A stretch of DNA of 41,646 nt from QAMH01 sp964435565 (GTDB lineage: Bacteria > Actinomycetota > Coriobacteriia > Coriobacteriales > QAMH01). The stretch lies in NCBI GenBank assembly GCA_964435565.1, contig CAYSZR010000008.1, forward strand, positions 1 through 41,646, written 5' to 3'. Under the pieces are notes generated by a model. It did not search any database. It had not been told where the DNA came from and saw only the letters and a list, made by a program, of their open reading frames with translations. Of this stretch, positions 12,001-15,980 are shown in pieces. Within the stretch, counting starts at the first letter, position 1; every line of letters starts with the position of its first letter. Made by a program: the position numbers and the translations under genes.

Positions 12001-14173
12001 CTTTGAGCCAAGGCAAGTTTGCTTCGTTTGTTCCATCGATGATTTTGCTCGCGCCCGAAGTATCGTCAGCGCCAATCGTCAAAGTGCGATCGGTCGATCC
12101 GGAATATCGCCACCAAACATTATCGTTATCGTCAAAACGGCCACCCAATTGATTGGCATGCCACGTGTAAATCAGTTGGCCCAATGTTGCCCCGACGCCA
12201 TCGCCCGAAGGCTTGTAGCGCGATGCCAAATTATCAGTCGTTCCAAACCAAACCGAACTCTCCGCTGTCGAGTCATCCCATGTTCCAGAATTACGATCAC
12301 GACGAGACAAACTGTTGTCAAAACCGGAGCCATTGAGGATGACCGTAGAGTCAACTTTGAGTGTTGCAAGACTCATGCATCCAGTGAACATGTTTGATAC
12401 CGAAGCACCAATTCTCGTTTCAGTATTGGTCATGATCCAGCCGCGAAGATCGACTGCAGCAAGAACGGAATCTCCGGCAAATAGATTGGCAAAACTTGAA
12501 GTCTTGCTGGCATCTAAACCGGCGCCCGCAGTGATGGTTTCGGTTGTATCGTCAAGCGCGACTCCGGCGCCCAAGAAGGTTTGGAGATTTGCATATCCCG
12601 CAAACCATCGCGCGAATTCTGTGGGAGCCAAACCGCCCTTAATGATAATCGTTTCGATCAAAGAAGTTGCAATCGAAGGGAGCCATGGAAGCTGCGAATA
12701 GGTCTCTGTAACAGTCTTGTTTGTTGCCCCCGACGCATCGATTGTAAGAACGCCATTCGCATACGACCATAGGACCGCCGTGTTAATTTGGGCGCCTTCT
12801 CCAAGACTCGAAGCGAAGTAAGATTGGTATGAAAAAACGTATGAATTTGCTTCGGTGCTCGCTTGGATTGCAGCGATTAATTGATCCGTCGCGCCAATGG
12901 AAACCAGTGTCTCGCCGACTCGTTTTTGCCACGTTCCTGCTGTCGCTCCACGGCTTGCAGTTGCTCCAAAATTGGTGCCTGAAAGCTGAAGTTTATTAGA
13001 CGCACGGAAGTCTTCAATTGACTTAAGATCCGAAAACATGTTGCTCACATTGGGGGCATCTGTACGCGTTTCAGCAGAAGTGGTAGTGGTATCCCAATCA
13101 GAAAGATCGAGACCTTTGAGCTTGTTGCAGTTATAGAACATGTTCCTGAAATCAATACCAGACGCGGTATTCCAGGCAGACAGCCCCGAAACGGTCGCAA
13201 GGTTCGTACAACCGTTAAACATATTAGAAAAGTTCTTAACAGACGCCGTATTCATATACGCGCCGCCGGTAAAGCTGACGAGTCCCGTATAACCGCCAAA
13301 CCAATTGCTAAGGTTCGTAACAGTAATACCCTGCTTGATCACGACATAGTACAGGTCAGTAACGCCGTAATACGACTTCCAAGGAAGAGACTGATCATAT
13401 TCGGTAATGGTCGTATTACTCGCATCTGCCTCGGTCTTACGTTGGATGCTGAGCGTCATCGTCGATGTATCGACCGACCAATAGACGTTCGATGCAGAAT
13501 CGAAATTGCCGGATGTCGGCTTCGCGTCCATCGTCGTCAGCGTGGATGAAACCGTCAGTATCTGAGATTGGGATTCAATACTGTTCACCTGCGGATTTGT
13601 CGCTGCAGGTTGCGGAACGATTTCATATGTCATCTCGACGGAGAAAGCGCCATCACCAGACGCTGATCCCACAATGTTCCCAGACTTAAAGACATAGCCA
13701 TCAAAAGCACGGGCAAATGCGTCGACAGAAGCACCTGGACCAGCAGAAACCGTCGTCGAAGCAAGAACGATCCTATTGCCATTCTCATCTATGCCGTAAT
13801 AGGTCACCGTGTATGTCGCATCAAGGACAGCGGGTTCTGTGACAGGCTCTGCAACGGGTTGCACGGCGGGCTCTGCAACAGGTTGTGTGACCTGCTCTGC
13901 AACAGGTTGCGTGACCTGCGCAGTTTGTTGAGATTCAGAGGGAGTTTGACTCGGAGTTTCAGCGGCGGCCGCAGAAGTGTTGGAAGAAACAGATTCTACA
14001 GGCTCAACGGATTCTACAGTCTGAGCAGGCGTTGTTGCAGCTGGTTCTTGATCGGCAAAAGCGACTGGAGAGAAAAGAAAAATCGCGCACGCGTATATAA
14101 ATAGACACAGAGCAATTAGACCCGGAAGACTACCGGACCTGCGTATTTCTGGCTGTGTCCGCAGCTTGCCCAA
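1..14173 (-). CDS. Giant secreted BspA-type leucine-rich-repeat surface protein (C-terminus outside window)
   Basis: The minus strand is open from a TTG at 14173 to the left edge, giving at least 4,724 residues. I chose this TTG because AGGAG lies 5 nt upstream and an in-frame stop lies 8 codons further back. Residues 1-40 form a signal peptide: basic start, hydrophobic core at about 19-37, cleavage after AFA. A Pro/Val/Gln/Glu repeat linker and a MucBP-like segment (about 118-185) follow. The rest is about 15 modules. Each has a Trp-rich header (GGRF, WW-x-Y, LTIG, LPW, then WFAGY) followed by BspA-type/DUF285 repeats of the form W-N-T-S-x-V-T-x-F-S-x-M-F. A CUB-like domain is inserted at about residues 2902-3021 and a jelly-roll-like domain at about 4469-4610. 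BspA-family repeats mediate adhesion to host proteins or other bacteria, so adhesion is inferred. The anchor cannot be seen. Confidence 0.93.
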   Translation of the reverse strand, partial: MGKLRTQPEIRRSGSLPGLIALCLFIYACAIFLFSPVAFADQEPAATTPAQTVESVEPVESVSSNTSAAAAETPSQTPSESQQTAQVTQPVAEQVTQPVAEPAVQPVAEPVTEPAVLDATYTVTYYGIDENGNRIVLASTTVSAGPGASVDAFARAFDGYVFKSGNIVGSASGDGAFSVEMTYEIVPQPAATNPQVNSIESQSQILTVSSTLTTMDAKPTSGNFDSASNVYWSVDTSTMTLSIQRKTEADASNTTITEYDQSLPWKSYYGVTDLYYVVIKQGITVTNLSNWFGGYTGLVSFTGGAYMNTASVKNFSNMFNGCTNLATVSGLSAWNTASGIDFRNMFYNCNKLKGLDLSDWDTTTTSAETRTDAPNVSNMFSDLKSIEDFRASNKLQLSGTNFGATASRGATAGTWQKRVGETLVSIGATDQLIAAIQASTEANSYVFSYQSYFASSLGEGAQINTAVLWSYANGVLTIDASGATNKTVTETYSQLPWLPSIATSLIETIIIKGGLAPTEFARWFAGYANLQTFLGAGVALDDTTETITAGAGLDASKTSSFANLFAGDSVLAAVDLRGWIMTNTETRIGASVSNMFTGCMSLATLKVDSTVILNGSGFDNSLSRRDRNSGTWDDSTAESSVWFGTTDNLASRYKPSGDGVGATLGQLIYTWHANQLGGRFDDNDNVWWRYSGSTDRTLTIGADDTSGASKIIDGTNEANLPWLKVIKASDVSTVVTVGSIAPTTLESWFVGYNSLTSFSGTGMDVSATTSFEKFLYATPVVTVDLTGWVMNDSVTQGETTVTVSRTNMFSGCTALRYLKLSDFVVLTNAGINNSMASHTTSNGSWVVKAEDGSNSWFGSSANLAARYPGQSEADQSANATGTFQYVWTPGMNSGRFESNDNVYWIYENGKLTIGAGTDSTRGTVVTETADKLPWIGIIPDLGNIRNVFVSGGVVPTNPQSWFGARSLSSAVPVTLYTGLSTFDGSGMKLYTTFDKNGDGTAEEYYATSLAGMFAGCEGLTSLIGIEIWNVSHIESIAHFLDNCKLVTNTGFPALGKWNSTTTGSSTNSIRDFSYAFRAMADLVTISEFAGWDVSAGTDFTSVFQGCIYATLLDLRNWDLLQGNRSTAPTLTSMLAGLDSLATLIINDKVVLSGTGLDDGALSAARTAIAGSWERQDAKGSTDYNGDASDPWFGTSTDLVCRYPATGTVVADASSATSTAPANATTYVWTGDVLRGRFASNDNAYWIYSVATGVLTLGTTHQGDGYNTVVTETAAEQPWKPVVGTVDFQTRIKVVMVNAGARLTPVHFGVDETNALGWFENYRGMTRFEGAGLVLTSTQSFKNLFKNDVLLSNLLYLSNWTTSSITTFESMLEGTKIQTLTGVSSWDTSHVTNMARMFAAVITGTTNTTALETLTDLSGWNVSAVQSFAGMFAGDNKLATLDIHNWNMQQSITVGETSIAVVATDMFKGCTALSTLTLGKNVILEGTGFDEGVLTTRAQTQGSWSSNVSSWFGTTNNILKRYPSGKNAEGNAIESVVYTWQIGTLSGRFVSNDNVWWTYVETNATAHTGTLTIGSTDQTKSIYVTEAESGDDTTLLPWLGAIGGKAKVASVVTSASTPVAVQSFAYWFANYTKLASFNGVGFKLDAYQNSAGTTSLAHLFYNDTALTSITGIGDWLTPNVSSFNSTFYNTRASSLDISAWWMDATDDITNMLASCTNITSLTLGVNNILYKSSYETGFSNSLSGHAMSNGSWTGSDGWFGSTSNIALRYQSSKTTPGNSAGVDIVYTWDSGNLRGRFANDNTWWTYNKTSHVLTIGADNGADKTITECETSASSSVMPWITEPIIPRAAAWSWGNRVGNYITSIVMQNNVAFANMQFLFAAYTDLVSFNGSALDTTKSTSFESTFAGCTALTTLDLSGWNTIDIAERAATQTEPAIQARTVASRANMLSGLNSMGNAGSKITLSKDTVLANTAFDTAASNGTLKVTEGMWVLTVNGTETWWDSTAKLVNRYGAYVIRPVDTYAYVWNTTRVGGRFDTYTTTTVGDVTTTTISGNANAWWYFTVTGDVADSTKKGSLSIGVVQTAADKTVADYYDTDTQLTPWIMALGGKAYLNRVTSITTYNMIAPTNLTGWFRDMTSLASFDGVGLDGSKATSMAYLFYNDSSLTTLSNLTNWSAGKVTNFSHAFSKLTKLTALTEIAYWDVTKAETFESMFEDDTALVTLSIATSQTVWTMPAAAVRTNMLKNLSSLLYFTVSDGIILATYDGNGRFIADTGFDTTLTNHAANNGTWTYNNAVDETGTIIQNPDGTTFTRVGNTTDLAQRYPADKSNVGTYMTTTYQFRTGYLHGHFSTNTNVWWNYEKFGSDGTTIIGELTVGLDDADSSQGAVVGDSAMGTEDSYTDLTTAPAWRKLITDPNTLAGVTPVLKFISSATMGTITPTDLTRWFQGYSLLKTVDFTGVNLTQATSFASMFRGCTALETVKGLSATTASLVNLAQMFDGCSKLTSVGTLSNWNTTGVLNSDTLTYSAFDRVFAGCTHLTALDLSSWTMDVADKRGAMLASCQSLATLKLGGGVILADTGFIDSLDDSTINAGRNVNDGMWVYATSTDEVWFDTTSKLATRYGVNDSSRLAPNDAMTYVWDTNRIGGRFANNANAWWQFVKTAYTSGGKTYSAGLLRLGADTGEKALNETDSTATNLPWRVTVGGTAVLSNYLTAITSITTTGNIRPATLASWFKDHTGLKSFDGSGMDVRNVVSMAEMFSGCTVLTTFVGVTSWDTAELKSVASMFLNARSLVNKVGETSSFDSLSSFDVDQVTDFSNMFSGVSSLQYIPGTSVWETPAASTFASMFKNAASLKSLDMTGWTVDTADSVTDMFTGCVNLTKVTLGEKFTQDSAPAPTRTLVVQSKHNYTRSATGTGVSEWYVYSPGATQLTITFDASSRMGERTYWGNYSSWTSYDHLYVYDESGGCTDYYTYYNYSGYHNRFLEIPTLVVSGSSVRFLMIVEHNDSNYYGFKATITSDHNIYEMRNTGTSQSAEINTSTGVADSGIWVREADATWNEGWIGSWQELMSSVKRYGGATMAGTYDLTSGKIGGRFASNLNAWWTYDAGTLALHGNGAADKSIVTEVSAGISPVTGTSTNYTSITSGEYVPWAFLRSYKQSGMSAEQSYITNITTVGNLTPTRPAAWFKNYQTLASFDGTGLKTGWITGQIDINGDGTYDTDAAGTGPTSLAGFLYNTAESGTSALARVTGLAGWDTSRFTDLSYFFAGNTALGTIEGLASWATKIASVVNFSHFLYLDAAFTSLADLVDWTINTTGEQGVDLSYMFYGARFTNLGNLKTWKTSNVTNMSYMFAANTELLTMEAIDTVDWDVEGAQLEGMFANDTKLTTLYIDLWKMHGTTSLTNMLQNCVALYYLRLSSDTVLTGTGFNNEMGGTTDAARTRQIADGRWLRTPDKAWYDSTSSLAAIYPSDPGTASYAGTLYYTWDGTTLGGHFNNGSGIKNAWWQYFASDNTLSIGTSKNVASTREVTITNDQGEQVTTTETYYDYTVDDKYNESGSYTVLPWLAAGGISKTDVHRVITAGDIQITNPQYWFEGYTNLEEFDGGRFGLARASSIEGLFQHCTNLETVSSVSTWPISSLDSIAYLFDGCGKLVTVDGIVNWRTATVTNMAAAFRGTAKLSDLSFLNNWNTSRVTNFSAMFDGSGLSAVTQIANWNTSAATNMSSMFAHTGLTTVDLTRWNVSNVADFSNMFYDSTSLSSLDISTWDMVREANETALTLTGALSVASGHTSALNTVIFGPNVVLTGSGFDNTLLGRTPDLGKWQLRDGVWYDGTGNLAARYTTAARNAGQSVALYYDWQGGKPGGHFTGDNKSAWWTYDPTTRTLTMGLDAVYSTTVVGESRSVAASALPWANVATAANTKKVVFLNGIAPAYPAYWFYGYSLLDEVEGSQMDPTHATDFGYMFAGCTELDTLTGLGSWNMANATSLTHMFDGCSGANGLKSVAGLSGWNTAKVTDFSYMFANCSNLTTVNLSGWDMTSVVNRATAADVTGMLANDVVLQTLVLSKTSYINGAMLDKRSNTAGVLISTREDADGRWKLADLSWFGASTVLSARYPSTGGPEGTITYSWDPDYLGGRFSNANTWWTIYKSTRLLTIGSDSGADKTITELAADLPWKKITNYSWSDTASGIDTVNTQGKPVIANPASWFAGYNGLRTFDGTNISVTGATDLSYLFANDPVLKTITGVSGWVTTSCTSLKGIFQNDVTLESNAAVASWNTARVTDFSYAFSMKPNAANPPAFSTLDLSGWNMLAATTTTDMLRNCTKLATITADSESVIGADAGLDDSLLGRARTDGRWLTADGLWWDYSSRVASRYAVGTGDTSHGTASVVYTWKTDYLGGRFSSDENAWWRYTKATGLLELGNSTTNAVEVTEVADALPWHGAFDAGALTKVTVRGAITLPVDASNWFAGRTGEVLTADVRELWKWTHGGEGASSAYNTTMYLQDRTDYYYRSGTAAYVYSPTFTLEKGRTYTLSFNYYFPVGTDTSSVNVGVGAGANIYTWVSAITVSGHGDIDHAGAYSILITPTATGSYRINLNLTNVGTSQNTLVLYNLSLLDTTPSGARVGYVNLKEFDGRDFDFSRTTTIDSFFEGADSLDTLTRMNGSDWALGTVTSMKRMFAGATSLKTTTGINSWNTAAVKYFDGLFAGDTALETLDIAGWNMTAALSL
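345..770 (-). other. Jelly-roll/carbohydrate-binding-like domain inserted in the giant BspA-type protein
   Basis: About residues 4469-4610 interrupt the last visible module between its header and its LRR part. The segment has the pattern of secreted beta-sandwich modules: YVYSPTFTLEKGRTYTLSFN, a variable middle, then GSYRINLNLTN and LVLYNLSLLD. Such modules often bind sugars, but no ligand residues can be assigned here. It occurs once in the visible protein. Confidence 0.5.
900..13500 (-). repeat. Fifteen tandem Trp-header plus BspA-LRR modules
   Basis: The header motif (GRF, then W-W/Y-W-x-Y, then LTIG and LPW) recurs 15 times. Its Trp pairs lie near 13480, 12770, 12110, 11465, 10445, 9510, 8770, 8008, 7110, 6210, 4872, 3670, 2555, 1755 and 960. 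Spacing is 0.65 to 1.34 kb, depending on how many BspA-type repeats follow. A short W-F-G-S-x-x-x-L-A-A-R-Y-P segment precedes most headers. The module between 6210 and 4872 is longest because it holds the CUB-like insertion. The copies have diverged, so this is an old amplification rather than a recent tandem duplication. Confidence 0.85.
5112..5470 (-). other. CUB-like domain inserted in the giant BspA-type protein
   Basis: This stretch (about residues 2902-3021) breaks the repeat pattern and occurs once. It reads like a beta-sandwich of the CUB type: SEWYVYSPGA, LTITFDASS, YDHLYVYDESG, then VRFLMIVEHNDSNYYGFKATI. The order of F-D-x-S, Y-D-x-L-x-V-Y and S-x-x-x-x-G-F matches CUB-like domains, which bind protein or carbohydrate, often with calcium. 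The assignment rests on motif order only. Confidence 0.55.
13842..13923 (-). repeat. Tandem 8-residue Pro-Val-Ala-Glu repeats after the signal peptide
   Basis: Just after the signal peptide and a Ser/Thr/Pro-rich stretch, the protein has three to four imperfect copies of an eight-residue unit such as QVTQPVAE. The DNA copies are also very similar (GTTGCAGAG recurs every 24 bases). It looks like a flexible spacer whose length could change by slippage or recombination. Confidence 0.8.
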
Positions 14174-14178
14174 ACCAA

Positions 14179-14183
14179 CTCCT
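14179..14183 (-). promoter_or_regulatory. Shine-Dalgarno site that fixes the TTG start of the giant BspA-type gene
   Basis: The minus strand reads AGGAG 5 nt before the TTG at 14173. No ATG or GTG in this frame lies between the upstream in-frame stop and this TTG. The nearby ATGs are in other frames, and one of them runs into a stop before the signal peptide would be complete. A small CCUG-GCGA-CAGG hairpin with a GNRA loop overlaps the first bases of the site and could weakly mask it; that is speculative. Confidence 0.75.
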
Positions 14184-14264
14184 GTCGCCAGGGCATCTCA
14201 CATGTCACAATCTGAAGAATGACAATTCCAATCAAGAAAAAATAAGCTAGTAATCCAAGTACAG

Positions 14265-14273
14265 ATTATAACA
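14265..14273 (-). promoter_or_regulatory. Extended -10 promoter of the giant BspA-type gene
   Basis: The minus strand reads TGTTATAAT, a perfect TATAAT with the TG of an extended -10 element. A recognisable -35 at the usual distance is absent, which is common for extended -10 promoters. Transcription would start near 14258 and leave a leader of about 85 nt before the TTG start. I found no riboswitch fold in the leader by eye. Confidence 0.6.
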
Positions 14274-14855
14274 AAAATGCAAGCTCAAATATGCCTCAAA
14301 CAGGGTTTTTCTGCTTTTTGGCGTGTTTTAAGGAACGAAATGCACGGACTTGCAGAGTCCTCTTATTCAAGCAGGTCAGCACTGGAAATTATTTCTGTCT
14401 TCTACCTGAGCATCAATTTAGTCGTATCGACTGTTTTAAAGCAAAGCACGCGGATCACTATCCGATTTTTTTAAGGGACAAGGAAACGAACTGGGCAAGA
14501 TGATCAAGTGTTCCCTATTCAACCAAAAGTTAAATACATACATTTAACTGGCATTTCTCGTGTTTCTTGGTCATAGTGACTAGGTTTTATCGATTAACAT
14601 ATTTCTGCAGATTTGCGAGCTTATCTTTCTCTTCCCCACAGCATTTAGCGCTTTCGCAGGATCTTCCGAGAAAATTTTTCAAACAGAATATAAAAAATCT
14701 TGGACACATCATCGAAAAAGATTCTTTATCTGATTAAACAATAATATGAAATATCTCGATGGATACAGTTATCATCTCAAGAATATCTAAATTTGAGATT
14801 ATTTTATCTGATTTCTATATAATTCTATTATCAGGATTCGAGTTAAAGAATAGAG

Positions 14856-15509
14856 TTTTCCACAGCATGCGAGTTTTCCACATCTTATCAATATTTTAGT
14901 TAATTTATTATTCTGATTTTGGATAGAGTTATTATCCCCTTGTTCATATAATAATTAATCAGATTTGTGAATAATAGATGTATGCTATTTCATCCAATTT
15001 GAGTTTTCCACAATTTATCATATCTAACTATAATGTATTATCTCATTTTCTGTTAATTGGATAATCTTCTTTCATGATAATCTTCTATTCTATTTTACGT
15101 ATAATCTAATTTGTGATTTTTATCATTCTTGAATATAATGTTTTATCATTATTTCAGTTAATATGATTATCAATATCTCATATAATATTTTGAAAGTTTT
15201 CCACAATCCTCTCTTTTCAATATTTTATCTAATATTTAGTTAATCCTTTATGTTTTAAATAAATAGAACTCTATCAATTTGTTATATAATTCTTTATCAG
15301 AATTCTTGGTCATTATTGCATCTTATCTTAGATGAATTATTTATCTAAATTTATGTTCATGCTTATATCTTTTGCGGAAATATTGCTTAATCATATTTGA
15401 GATTAAAGTTTTATAGTGATTTTAGATAATTCTTTATCATATAACTGATAATGTTTTATAGATATAGAGAATAATGATTTATAGTTTTCCACATTTTTAC
15501 TTTTCCACA
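14856..15509 (+). repeat. Six direct TTTTCCACA motifs (candidate DnaA boxes)
   Basis: Exact TTTTCCACA occurs at 14856, 14874, 15004, 15197, 15485 and 15501, always on the plus strand. I saw none in inverse orientation in this region. Three copies share the longer GAGTTTTCCACA. The first two start 18 bp apart and the last two 16 bp apart. A degenerate TTCCCCACA lies at 14632. The motif fits the relaxed DnaA-box consensus TTWTNCACA. DnaA binding is inferred; no replication gene is nearby. Confidence 0.6.
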
Positions 15510-15925
15510 TTTACTATAAGAATTAGATAAAGCTTTATCTGTATTTACGATTATCCTTTATCTATATTATTGATTATCAGTATCACAATTTCGTCAATTT
15601 AAGAAGATTTTTTACATGCCTATTATTCTAAAAAATACATAATGAATTTCGACCCTCTAGAATGCCTCTTAAAAGCGTTCTGAGAAAGTTTTTGACCTAG
15701 TACTCGACTTGAGAACAAGAATCGCTTAGAACGCATTCTCGTGCGTCTCAGAGCATATGATAGATTATTGACTCAGTCTTCGCTTCAACATTCGCTCAAG
15801 CGTAATTTATAGCTATATATCGCATCGCGATCCAGGATCTGGCGCCGAATTTTCACGAAGCGCAACAAGAAATTCGAACAAGAGGAGAAGATGATTTTGG
15901 AGTCATCGAATATGGCACGTCAATG

Positions 15926-15956
15926 TGTATAGCAGATTGTGAAAATCTGCTATACA
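15926..15956 (-). terminator. Perfect 13-bp hairpin downstream of the GGDEF-EAL gene
   Basis: TGTATAGCAGATT and its exact reverse complement are separated by 5 nt, about 25 bp past the stop codon of the GGDEF-EAL gene. The position suits a transcription terminator or 3'-end stabilising hairpin for the operon. Neither strand has a U-run after the stem, so a simple intrinsic terminator is not proven. A dyad binding site is an alternative. Confidence 0.5.
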
Positions 15957-15980
15957 AACATAACATGCTTGTTTCGTGGT

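Larger units (their letters stand above)
14174..15980. other. Long AT-rich noncoding region with DnaA-box-like motifs
   Basis: No convincing gene lies here; the short plus-strand frames have no ribosome binding site or recognisable protein. From 14174 to about 14640 the base composition is moderate and includes the promoter of the left gene. From about 14640 to 15650 the sequence is extremely AT-rich, with recurring TTATC and TTTTCCACA motifs. From 15650 to 15980 the composition returns toward normal and ends in a perfect palindrome. Nothing resembles a tRNA, an IS end or a CRISPR repeat. Confidence 0.7.

Noticed and set aside
14277..14503. Two overlapping short plus-strand frames (65 and 70 residues) in the AT-rich gap
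   Set aside because: Neither has a ribosome binding site, and the translations resemble nothing I recognise.
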